Shown here: positions 17,134-24,219 of the stretch, in pieces
Layout: each line of letters opens with the position of its first letter
Position numbering within the stretch: position 1 is the stretch's first letter
Assembly (NCBI GenBank): GCA_964402975.1
Contig: CAYOEM010000001.1
Coordinates: 248,001 to 312,000, forward strand
Direction: 5' to 3'
Source: CAMDKS01 sp964402975
GTDB taxonomy: Bacteria > Bdellovibrionota_B > Oligoflexia > Oligoflexales > RGVZ01
DNA: 64,000 nt
The notes under the pieces: generated by a model
Seen by the model: only the letters and a program-made list of their open reading frames with translations
Database searches by the model: none
What the model was told of the DNA's origin: nothing
Position numbers and translations under genes: made by a program

Positions 17134-17908
17134 TTTCGTTGGCGCACAACTCAGCAGCATAAACTTCAAGCCCGTGATTTTCATGGTGCTCGGTTCCGGG
17201 TTTAGGGATGCGGTAAAAGATTGGAACGCTCTCTTAAATATTCCTGTAGCACAAATACCGAGCTACCCCCAGCCAGGAGTCCAAGGGCACGGTGCAAACC
17301 TGCTTGCCGTTCGACTTGAAACGCCTTCGGGCCAAAAGGATGTGTTAGTGGCGACAGGCCGCACACATCTCTACGAGGGCAGGACGGCATTTGATGTCAG
17401 TATGCCAGTTTTTATGGCTCACGAGCTCGGCATCCGCAACATCATACTCACTAATGCAGCGGGTGGACTTTCAGCTCACACACCTACCGGAAGTGTCATC
17501 GCGATTTCTGATCACCTAAACTTATCTGGACATAACGTCGCCTCATCGACGTCACCAGCTCAGTTTGTCGCTATGGACGGGGCTTATGACAAAACCTGGC
17601 GGGAACACGTTTGCAACGCTGTCCAAATTAAAACGGGTGTTTATGCTGCCATGCTCGGTCCGTCTTTTGAGACGGCTGCCGAGGCAAAAATGCTGCGCAT
17701 TCTTGGTGCCGATCTTGCCGGTATGAGCACGGCGCAGGAGGCTATCGCAGCCAGAATGAATTCCCAAAAAGTGTTCGCTTGTAGCTTCGTCACCAACATG
17801 GCAGGTGACTCGAGCTCAGATCACAGTGATGTCCTTAAAGCCGTTGAGAGTAGTATGCCAACAATTCGAAAAACGTTGCTTGCCGCTGTCGAATTTGCCC
17901 CTCTTTAA
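17093..17908 (+). CDS. Purine nucleoside phosphorylase (trimeric, PNP/PunA type)
   Basis: A 271-residue enzyme that cleaves purine nucleosides with phosphate to free base and (deoxy)ribose 1-phosphate. Motifs in order: VIFMVLGSGF (phosphate loop), GRTHLYEGR, ILTNAAGGL, LGPSFETAAEAKML and GADLAGMSTAQEAIAAR, then SFVTNMAGDSSSDHSDVL, where the Asn fits the purine-recognition position. The frame opens at 17036, but the ATG at 17093 has GGAGG eight bases before it and gives the family's usual length. The start lies inside the preceding fusion gene, so the two are probably co-translated. Whether this links the fusion to nucleoside metabolism is open. Confidence 0.9.
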   Translation: MTHTWSYKPKQAASFVGAQLSSINFKPVIFMVLGSGFRDAVKDWNALLNIPVAQIPSYPQPGVQGHGANLLAVRLETPSGQKDVLVATGRTHLYEGRTAFDVSMPVFMAHELGIRNIILTNAAGGLSAHTPTGSVIAISDHLNLSGHNVASSTSPAQFVAMDGAYDKTWREHVCNAVQIKTGVYAAMLGPSFETAAEAKMLRILGADLAGMSTAQEAIAARMNSQKVFACSFVTNMAGDSSSDHSDVLKAVESSMPTIRKTLLAAVEFAPL

Positions 17909-18050
17909 AATCGACCTCTCAGAAGCACCGGCCCGCGAATTCCGTTGGTTTTTTGACATTAGAACCTCCTGATTCACAATAGATAAACCGATTAGCTCAA
18001 GATGCTTAGGCTCTTAGCCGATAGGAACGGAGAAATTAAAGGAGGTTGGA

Positions 18051-18647
18051 TTGAACGTGTCGCGTCAAATTACCATAGCAGCCTTCTTGTCATTCTTGGC
18101 TGTCGGTTGCAGCCAATCTGAGTTTGCTGGAGATTCAGATCAAGCAGTTCGCACAACGAAAAAACCGCCAAAACCCCCGCCGACTAGCATTGAGAACCCA
18201 CCCGCCGACACACCTACAAGCAATGAACTCGTGGTCGACGACGGCAATCAGATTAAGCTTCCAGGCGATCCTGTGGAGCGAGTTGGTGTCGGTTTTGAGG
18301 ACAGTGTCGACGCCGACTATAACGATCTCTATATATGCTTTGAGGGGTTCTTTAATGTTAATGGACGAGATATCGTCTCAAATCGAGATCAGACTGTGCA
18401 GGCCACTTGGGGTAATATCTCTGCGATATCCCACACTGCGACAGTCAAAATCTCCGATTCTGATGGAAAGGTTTTGTTTACACAGGTTCTCTCCGGGAAA
18501 AAGAGAACAAAGCTGATGGGAACGATTCCTCTAACCTTCAAGAAAGGTTCAAAACTTCAGGTGATGATCGCGCATAAATCAACTCAGCACACCAATCAAA
18601 CCTGGGCCGTAGTTCATAAGAATCAATGTAATAACACTGGCAGATAG
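18051..18647 (+). CDS. Lipoprotein, QSEFAGDS-tether family, member 1
   Basis: A 198-residue lipoprotein of unknown function. The TTG start at 18051 has AAAGGAGG seven bases upstream, much better than any later start. A hydrophobic leader ends in LAVGC, the acylated cysteine. After it comes SQSEFAGDSDQ, a Lys/Pro-rich linker (KKPPKPPPTS), then NELVVDDGNQIKL. The same order recurs in the next gene. The C-terminal about 115 residues (DYNDLYICFEGFFNVNG ...) look like a beta-sandwich and are not shared with the neighbour. Upstream, a perfect TTGACA at 17954 lacks a convincing -10. Confidence 0.75.
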   Translation: MNVSRQITIAAFLSFLAVGCSQSEFAGDSDQAVRTTKKPPKPPPTSIENPPADTPTSNELVVDDGNQIKLPGDPVERVGVGFEDSVDADYNDLYICFEGFFNVNGRDIVSNRDQTVQATWGNISAISHTATVKISDSDGKVLFTQVLSGKKRTKLMGTIPLTFKKGSKLQVMIAHKSTQHTNQTWAVVHKNQCNNTGR

Positions 18648-18805
18648 GGTGTGAGACGATTACGACGCTTACCACGATTTTTGACCCGTCAAATCCCTGA
18701 TAACATTATGATAATCGTCTATTCTAAAGACCGCCTCGGTGACGTCCGAATAGAGCAAAGAGAAAAGGGGGGGCTTTTTGTTTGTTTTTAACTTGAGGCG
18801 TTCTT

Positions 18806-19441
18806 GTGGACATTAAGAAACTAATCCTGAGTTCAATCGCTGTGGCAGGCCTTCTGATGGCCTGCGCTCAGTCTGAATTTGCTGGTGATTCTGGTCAGGG
18901 GGTCCTCGTTAAGAAAAATCCCCCTAAAAAAGACAAAACAACGAACAATGAAGAAACCCCTGGTGACAACCAGCTTGTCGTCGATGATAGCGGCGAAATC
19001 AAGTTAGTTGATGCTGATTTGACGATCGATCGACTCGGCGATAGTGCTTCGTGGACCAATTGCGTATCGGCACAATTAGTGGGCGGGACCCAAACAGTCC
19101 AGTTGGGCTGTAATAAAGGCGCGCTTCCAACAGGCGTGAAAATCAAACTTCTAACTAATACATGTAATACATTACGACTCACTCTTACAACAAACGGAGG
19201 GTTAAATTTTACAACTCAATCGGCTAATTTAGTGTCGAGCGGGAACTCCAGTAAGCATGATAGAGGGATAGCGGGCAAGGGAATGCATATTATTCCAAAT
19301 GCGGCAGATCGCAGTTTTATGCTTGAGACTAACGATAACAACGACTTCAGATGGCATGACACGTATCTTAAGATTACGCCGCCTGCAAATCGTCCAAACA
19401 TCAAATTCACTATCGAAAATAGCGGAATCCCCTGCAATTGA
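18806..19441 (+). CDS. Lipoprotein, QSEFAGDS-tether family, member 2
   Basis: A 211-residue lipoprotein starting at GTG 18806. Signal ends LLMAC (good lipobox), followed by AQSEFAGDSGQ, linker KKNPPKKDKTTN and NQLVVDDSGEIKL, clearly paralogous to the N-terminal 60 residues of the preceding gene. The remaining about 140 residues are different, with three cysteines in CVSAQLV, LGCNKGAL and NTCNTL and one near the end (GIPCN). The 158-bp gap before it holds an imperfect hairpin (TCTATTC 18718 with GAATAGA 18748), of unknown meaning. Likely outer-membrane or inner-membrane anchored; function unknown. Confidence 0.75.
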   Translation: MDIKKLILSSIAVAGLLMACAQSEFAGDSGQGVLVKKNPPKKDKTTNNEETPGDNQLVVDDSGEIKLVDADLTIDRLGDSASWTNCVSAQLVGGTQTVQLGCNKGALPTGVKIKLLTNTCNTLRLTLTTNGGLNFTTQSANLVSSGNSSKHDRGIAGKGMHIIPNAADRSFMLETNDNNDFRWHDTYLKITPPANRPNIKFTIENSGIPCN

Positions 19442-19667
19442 CCTGCCTCACTTTGATTCAGTTGTCGTAGCAATTAAACTCAACTCACGTAGTTTCAAAC
19501 ACTTCGTTCGATTCACAACATCCCCTCAAATCCAGGCATGACGGGCTATCTGCTTTTTTGGCACATCCGTTGCTTCTATAATAGCAACTGCCTTGTAATA
19601 GGATACTGAAACGCGGAGACACGTTAAGAGATGGGTGAATACTACGCCATGGCAGCAAGGAGGGCTC

Positions 19668-19811
19668 ATGGGTCCATTCATAAAAATGATTTGGTTTGTC
19701 GCTTTTGGTTTATTGGCCGTATTAGTCTTAGAGATCGTTTTATTTGTTGGCATAAGACAGGAGCGACAAGCCTACAACCGTGTTCAACACACCCACTCAT
19801 CAAGGCACTAG
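19668..19811 (+). CDS. Small single-pass membrane protein, 47 residues
   Basis: This short frame encodes MGPFIKMIWFVAFGLLAVLV followed by LEIVLFVGIRQERQAYNRVQ and a histidine-rich end HTHSSRH. AAGGAGG stands five bases before the ATG, a near-ideal ribosome site. Residues about 4-29 form one membrane helix; positive residues (RQER) follow, so the C-terminus probably faces the cytoplasm. The stop lies eight bases before the ATG of the receiver gene, so the two look like one transcription and translation unit. The longer overlapping frame from 19631 that would extend the receiver is poorly composed and lacks a comparable SD. Confidence 0.65.
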   Translation: MGPFIKMIWFVAFGLLAVLVLEIVLFVGIRQERQAYNRVQHTHSSRH

Positions 19812-19819
19812 GTGATCGC

Positions 19820-20269
19820 ATGGATGTAACTCACTCGAATAATGTTGCCCCACAAACAAATGAGCGCCCGCGGGCGATGACCTCTCGGCGAAAGGTACTA
19901 CTGCTTGATGATGATCCCGTATTTCGCGGCGTTATGATTGCGCTGGCTAAATCAAGAAATATTGAAATTGATGCTTATGAGTCACTACAAGAGCTTGATA
20001 CGTTCCTGCAAATTGAATCCTATAATGGAATTATTTTAGATCACCATTTGGCGGAGCGCCTCGCCTCTGAGGACATCTGTGGTTTAGATGCTTTTTTCGC
20101 GTCTCGACCAGTATTGCTAGTCAGCGCTGACGAGCGGGCTCGGGATGCATTGAACACCCAGCCTGCTTTTAGGAAGTTCGTCCCGAAAGTGGATGGCCCC
20201 CAAAAAATCTTGGATGAACTGGAGGCCTTGATGATTGAGAAAAAGGAGAATGCCACTGCTTTGCACTAA
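19820..20269 (+). CDS. Stand-alone response-regulator receiver domain
   Basis: A 149-residue single-domain receiver. KVLLLDDDPVFRGVM holds the acidic Mg-binding pair, GIILDHHLAE the phospho-acceptor Asp, VLLVSADE the Ser/Thr switch, and RKFVPKVDGP the conserved Lys. There is no output domain, so it probably works as a phosphorylated adaptor or phosphorelay middleman. The ATG at 19820 follows TAGGTGA; a longer frame upstream (from 19631) runs through the small membrane protein in another frame and is rejected. No histidine kinase is adjacent. The loop after the phospho-Asp is longer than usual (HHLAERLASEDICG). Confidence 0.8.
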   Translation: MDVTHSNNVAPQTNERPRAMTSRRKVLLLDDDPVFRGVMIALAKSRNIEIDAYESLQELDTFLQIESYNGIILDHHLAERLASEDICGLDAFFASRPVLLVSADERARDALNTQPAFRKFVPKVDGPQKILDELEALMIEKKENATALH

Positions 20270-20499
20270 CCGTGACAAGACCCGACCGGCGCCCAAAGCC
20301 TTTTTTCTATAGGTCCCCGGTGACGGTTATTTTTACAGTGTTTAAAATCGCGGAGTGTGCGGATCTGGTGAGTGGCTTTTATCCATAATTATATTAGATA
20401 CTTATAATAAAGCTTCATTTGGCGTGCTAATTGCTCCACAACCCCGTTGTCCGAATTTTGCAAACCAACATGACTTGATGCCTCTGGGGGATGCCAACA

Positions 20500-21126
20500 A
20501 TGAACTCGTTACGTCTAGTATCCGGTCGATTATCTTTGGTCTGTTTCATTTTCAGCATCACCATGACTAGCTGCTCCCAAGTATCATTTATGCGCAACCG
20601 TGATGGCAAAGCTAGCCGACTTTCCACGATCACCACAGGTGTACAAAACGAACCAAGTGCACCAAGTCTTGAGTCCCGTTTTGAATGTAAAGACCTTGGC
20701 AACGGTCGCTACCGCCCCTACTATCTTCAAGCCGTAGACGGTGCGGCGGAACTACGAGATTTCAGCCAGATTCCTAAGGGGCTTTTGGGTCAAAATCCGA
20801 TGACGAGTCTTGAGGAGTGTTCAAAAGCCCTTGAAAACGCGAATCACAAGTACGGCGTCATCTGTAGCCGCACAGGCCTCAATGGTTGGAAGCCCACGCT
20901 GTATACCGGTACGGTCCCAGGTCGAGCTGATTTTGGTTATCTCGGCGGATCGTCGATCACGAAATTTGAGGACTGTCTGAAATCTACCGCAGCATCCTCG
21001 GAAAAAGGCGTATGCTACTGGGGTGGCTCGGCTTGGTATGCCGGACGAATAGACCGCGAAGGTAATTCCCTGGCCGGCCCGTTCTCAAGCGTTGATAGCT
21101 GTATTGAGGCCACAAAAGTTCAATAA
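20500..21126 (+). CDS. Putative lipoprotein with tandem cysteine-containing repeats
   Basis: A 208-residue exported protein. The leader (RLSLVCFIFSITMTSC) ends in a relaxed lipobox before SQVSF. I prefer ATG 20500 because GGGGG (20486-20490) touches the in-frame ATG at 20491 but is nine bases from 20500. The mature part repeats a unit of about 60-65 residues around an aromatic core: FECKDLGNGRYRPYYLQA, VICSRTGLNGWKPTLYTG and VCYWGGSAWYAGRI. Each is followed by a Gly-rich turn and a helix with D/E-x-C (LEECSKAL, FEDCLKST, VDSCIEAT). Three repeats, each with two cysteines, suggest disulfide-stabilised modules. Function unknown; a strong terminator follows. Confidence 0.7.
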   Translation: MNSLRLVSGRLSLVCFIFSITMTSCSQVSFMRNRDGKASRLSTITTGVQNEPSAPSLESRFECKDLGNGRYRPYYLQAVDGAAELRDFSQIPKGLLGQNPMTSLEECSKALENANHKYGVICSRTGLNGWKPTLYTGTVPGRADFGYLGGSSITKFEDCLKSTAASSEKGVCYWGGSAWYAGRIDREGNSLAGPFSSVDSCIEATKVQ

Positions 21127-21145
21127 GAGTCCCTGAGCAATTCCA

Positions 21146-21210
21146 CCCCGGGCGTCCACCAACTGACAAGTATCTAAACAGTGTCAGTTTCTAAACGGCC
21201 CGGGGTTTTT
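21146..21210 (+). terminator. Intrinsic terminator with nested hairpins
   Basis: An outer GC stem, CCCCGGGC (21146-21153) with GCCCGGGG (21198-21205), is followed at once by TTTTTT. Inside it lies a second perfect stem, AACTGACA with TGTCAGTT (about 21161-21188). It begins 20 bases after the lipoprotein stop and separates that gene from the metallopeptidase-like gene. Confidence 0.75.
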
Positions 21211-21355
21211 TATTGGCTATTTTTAATCAATGATTCCAGATACTTAAAATTTGAATCGGATTGGCTCGTAACTTGCTGCATGATAAGGGATGCGACAAAT
21301 TTTCTGAGGACCACGAGACGACAAGGTAACCCCTGACACGGGAGGTCAAAAACTC

Positions 21356-22765
21356 ATGACATGGCGATGTGACAAATCACGTGTAGCATCTATCACAATC
21401 ACAGCAGCCTCTCTTTTGCTCTCCACGAGCTGTAAGCGCCAGGTGATGGAGCCTGTTCAAGCGCGCAGCGGCTCTCGCTTAGCATCCATCACAATGCCTG
21501 TTCCCGATAAACTGAAATCTCTCATTGGTCCCAACAAGATCAATGCCTATAGCCTTTCCATCAAACCAGGAAACTGCGATAGCGGCAGTACCGGAACACA
21601 GATCGAAAAGACCGCTGAAGACTTGGATATTAATGGTGCGACTCTAGCTAGCGAAACAATCCAACAGGGGTGTGAATATACGCTGGCTATTTCGCTTGGC
21701 AAAGCTGACGCCCAAAAAACAAAACTTGAAAAAATCTATCTAACCAATGACACCGCTGATAAACGCACACAAATCGCAGTTGACCAAACACGAACAAGCA
21801 AGATCAAAGTGACAGCTCTTGTATTTGTCACGGAAGCTGCAAGAAAAGATCTGGGCATCGATGACCAAGCTGTCGTCGTTCCATCATCCAACGAGACCGA
21901 TCTCGACATCAAAGTCGACATCGGAGGAAATAGTACCAACCAGAGTCAGCAGCAAAGTAGTCCAACAAATCCCCCTCCTGGCCAAAACAACCAGTCTCAA
22001 ACGGGCGACTATGACTGGAAGGCTTTTGCAAAGCTATCGGAAGTTCCTACCTACCCTTTCAGCGGAAACGACTACGGAAGTGAGTTCTACCGCGATATTA
22101 TGAATCACACTGCGCCCAAAGATCGCTACTTAACCGACGTATCCTCCACCCAGGCTCATGAATCGCTCCACGGCCTTCATGCCTCTATGCGTAATATCAC
22201 TCGTGAGAAGGATGCATTCTTTTATTACCGCGATGGTAAGGGCATCTATATCGCCGAGCCTATCGAAAATTCGAAAGACATCAAAAACCAAATCGGCGCA
22301 AGCTTTAGACAGCTGGCTGCTATGCGCTATAAAACTTACTTAATCGATCAGGTCGTTAGCTGGACGAACACTCTGTACATCTTTGATGAATGGGTGGCAT
22401 ACATTGCAACGACTCGCTCTGCAGTCGAAAGCTTCAGGGCAGGCAAATGGAATGCGGCCGGAAACTCGGACCCAATCGAAGGAATTGCCGATTTCATGTA
22501 TTTCTGCTCCGCGGCAATCATTTCCATCAAAAACGTCGATGCTAATTATCTTGCTCAAAACAACCAGTTTAAAGCGGGCTATGCCATGATCATGGAAGAA
22601 AGCATGAAATGGGTCAACGAGGCGAGAAAAGAATCCATCTGGCAAAATTCAAAAGCCTGGGCAAAGGTTCAAAACCTTCAAACAGCCAGTGACGCTGCCC
22701 AGGTCAGAGCGGCTGTGAAGGAACTGATGGGAGCTGCTTGGACGCAGCGCGTGCTCGGGTTCTAG
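21356..22765 (+). CDS. Putative zinc metallopeptidase lipoprotein (HExxH)
   Basis: A 469-residue exported protein. The leader ends STSC (relaxed lipobox) before KRQ. Residues about 40-195 are a beta-rich domain with C74-type cysteines in GNCDSG and QGCEYT; residues about 197-218 are a Gln/Pro/Asn linker. The C-terminal about 250 residues carry HESLHGLH (H268, E269, H272), a zinc-binding HExxH motif, and FDEWVAY with Glu345 about 73 residues later, a plausible third ligand as in gluzincins. This suggests a surface or periplasmic metallopeptidase with its own binding domain. I do not recognise the exact family. Two hairpin terminators follow. Confidence 0.68.
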   Translation: MTWRCDKSRVASITITAASLLLSTSCKRQVMEPVQARSGSRLASITMPVPDKLKSLIGPNKINAYSLSIKPGNCDSGSTGTQIEKTAEDLDINGATLASETIQQGCEYTLAISLGKADAQKTKLEKIYLTNDTADKRTQIAVDQTRTSKIKVTALVFVTEAARKDLGIDDQAVVVPSSNETDLDIKVDIGGNSTNQSQQQSSPTNPPPGQNNQSQTGDYDWKAFAKLSEVPTYPFSGNDYGSEFYRDIMNHTAPKDRYLTDVSSTQAHESLHGLHASMRNITREKDAFFYYRDGKGIYIAEPIENSKDIKNQIGASFRQLAAMRYKTYLIDQVVSWTNTLYIFDEWVAYIATTRSAVESFRAGKWNAAGNSDPIEGIADFMYFCSAAIISIKNVDANYLAQNNQFKAGYAMIMEESMKWVNEARKESIWQNSKAWAKVQNLQTASDAAQVRAAVKELMGAAWTQRVLGF

Positions 22766-22793
22766 TAGACCCGATGTTTGATGTGCCTCTATC

Positions 22794-22819
22794 CAGGATG
22801 GCAAAACCATCCTGTTTTT
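22794..22819 (+). terminator. Intrinsic terminator after the metallopeptidase-like gene
   Basis: CAGGATGG (22794-22801) pairs perfectly with CCATCCTG (22807-22814) around a CAAAA loop and is followed by TTTTT. It begins 28 bases after the stop codon. Confidence 0.9.
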
Positions 22820-22846
22820 GAGGGTGATTGTTCTCCTTCTCTCTTT

Positions 22847-22897
22847 GGCGGCTGGTGGTAGATAACCCCCAGCCGCCGCTTTTTCTGCAAAAGCGGC
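22847..22897. terminator. Second hairpin pair in convergent intergenic space
   Basis: GGCGGCTGG (22847-22855) pairs with CCAGCCGCC (22869-22877) and is followed by GCTTTTTC, a backup plus-strand terminator. A second perfect stem, GCCGCTTTT (22875-22883) with AAAAGCGGC (22889-22897), overlaps it, so the two are mutually exclusive. The second could stop or protect minus-strand transcripts of the flavin reductase gene ending at 22907, although no T-run follows on that strand. Confidence 0.55.
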
Positions 22898-22906
22898 AAG
22901 AAAGTC

Positions 22907-23674
22907 CTAGGACTCAAATGATTCAGTTTTTATCTGCTCTTTGGGCACATGATGAAGTCTTGCAACTTGCCCAGTTAGATCCATGATGGCAGTGGGACCA
23001 CAACTCATGAAAGTAGAGTTTGTGAAGTCCTTTCCAACGACACACTCAATCATGTCTTGATCGATCCGTCCCTGCCAGAATTCATTTGATGCCGCATCGT
23101 CACGCGAAAGCGTCACATAGACTTGACAACCTGACCTACTTGCAAAACTTTGAAGATCCTCCCAGAGGATCAAATCCTTTCGACTGCGGTATGACACCAA
23201 TAAAGACATTTTTGTGGGAGAACCCTTGGCTCCAAGCTTATCCGCAAATTCGCGCATGATACTGACAAATGGCGTGACCCCGCTGCCAGCTGCAATCATA
23301 ACCAAGTGACCCAAATCCTTTTCGGGCTCATAGATAAATCGGCCGATGGGGCCTCTGGCCCTCAGAACATCACCGACTTTGACATGATCACAAAGCCAGT
23401 TCGAAATGAGACCCTTCTCAACACGCTTGACCGTGAATGCACAGGTCTCTAACTGATTAGGTGATGATGACATAGTATAGCTTCGAACGATTGGCTTATC
23501 GGCAATATTGTCAAATCGAAAGGTCAGATACTGTCCAGCCCAATAATCCCAGGGCCTACCGCCTTCGTCAGCATCCACCATGACAAACGTCTTGGTATCG
23601 TGGGTTTCTTCTATCACTTTGATGACTTTAAGATTCATCCAGCCGCGTTTGACACGGCGGTTCGTATTATCCAT
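22907..23674 (-). CDS. FAD/NAD(P)-binding oxidoreductase (ferredoxin-NADP reductase fold)
   Basis: A 255-residue flavoprotein. RSYTMSSSP is the FAD-binding motif, AAGSGVTPFVSIMREF the NAD(P) glycine loop, LLVSYRSRKDLI follows, and STFMSCGPTAIMD is the C-terminal nicotinamide segment. No CxxxxCxxC 2Fe-2S domain is attached, so it resembles the reductase part of Hcr/flavohaemoglobin-type enzymes and may reduce a separate partner. The SD (TAGGAG) overlaps the stop codon of the upstream nitronate-monooxygenase-like gene, whose TAG ends nine bases before this ATG. The two are therefore coupled and may act on the same flavin redox pathway. Confidence 0.85.
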   Translation of the reverse strand: MDNTNRRVKRGWMNLKVIKVIEETHDTKTFVMVDADEGGRPWDYWAGQYLTFRFDNIADKPIVRSYTMSSSPNQLETCAFTVKRVEKGLISNWLCDHVKVGDVLRARGPIGRFIYEPEKDLGHLVMIAAGSGVTPFVSIMREFADKLGAKGSPTKMSLLVSYRSRKDLILWEDLQSFASRSGCQVYVTLSRDDAASNEFWQGRIDQDMIECVVGKDFTNSTFMSCGPTAIMDLTGQVARLHHVPKEQIKTESFES

Positions 23675-23682
23675 ATGGTCTC

Positions 23683-24108
23683 CTACCTCGGCACCGACGA
23701 GACTGCTTTTGAATACTCTGAGAGAATCCTGTCAACAAGCTGGCGACAGGACGGAATATCCTTAATCATGCCAGCCACCTGTCCAATCTCAAGCTCGCCG
23801 TTTTCCAAGTCTCCATCAAGCATGCCGGCCTTGGCGCGACCTTTACCAAGGTGAGCCTGCAAGTCCTCTGCACTGGCGCACTGATCTTCTAATCGAGAAA
23901 TCTCTTCGTAGAATTTGTTTTTCAGTAGGCGCACGGGCACAGTTTTCTTCATACTGAGCATNNNNNNNNNNNNNNNNNNNNNNNNNNNNNNNNNNNNNNN
24001 NNNNNNNNNNNNNNNNNNNNNNNNNNNNNNNNNNNNNNNNNNNNNNNNNNNNNNNNNNNNNCCCAACAGTTTCGTGATGCGGTTTCCAGCAAAGTTTGGG
24101 GCCGTCAT
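23683..24108 (-). CDS. Nitronate monooxygenase / FabK-like flavoenzyme, interrupted by assembly gap
   Basis: Both ends of one gene flank the run of Ns. The N-terminal piece (24108 down to 24062) reads APNFAGNRITKLLG, the family's usual opening before the FMN-binding segment. The C-terminal piece (93 residues) has VPVRLLKNKF, then KAGMLDGDLENGELEIGQVAG and a final amphipathic helix, matching the end of nitronate monooxygenase/enoyl-ACP reductase II proteins. Those are commonly 310-360 residues; only about 108 are visible, so roughly 200 or more residues are missing and the gap is larger than the 100 Ns shown. The gene is probably intact in the organism. Stop is TAG at 23683-23685. Confidence 0.65.
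   Translation of the reverse strand: MTAPNFAGNRITKLLXXXXXXXXXXXXXXXXXXXXXXXXXXXXXXXXXXMLSMKKTVPVRLLKNKFYEEISRLEDQCASAEDLQAHLGKGRAKAGMLDGDLENGELEIGQVAGMIKDIPSCRQLVDRILSEYSKAVSSVPR
23962..24061. other. Assembly gap, exactly 100 N
   Basis: Positions 23962-24061 are N. A round 100 is the conventional filler for a gap of unknown length. The flanking gene pieces imply that over 600 bases of coding sequence are absent. Confidence 0.98.
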
Positions 24109-24219
24109 GACTGCTATACCTTCTTAAGTCTCAATAATGGCTCTCTAGAGTACGCAATTAAGCGGCTTAGACTCAATAGGGAAATGGCTTTTTAGCCGAT
24201 TCCTCATTCTAGACTTACT

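Noticed and set aside
17954..17986. Perfect TTGACA ahead of the first QSEFAGDS lipoprotein
   Set aside because: No acceptable -10 hexamer at 16-18 bp spacing, so not listed as a promoter.
19577..19582. TATAAT upstream of the small membrane protein gene
   Set aside because: Nearest -35-like TTGGCA is only 13 bp away; too close for a standard promoter.
19631..19819. N-terminal extension of the receiver gene from ATG 19631
   Set aside because: Poor composition, no matching SD, and it runs through a better-supported small gene in another frame.
23915..24127. Plus-strand frame spanning the N gap
   Set aside because: Exists only because Ns are read through; the opposite strand carries a recognised family at both ends.
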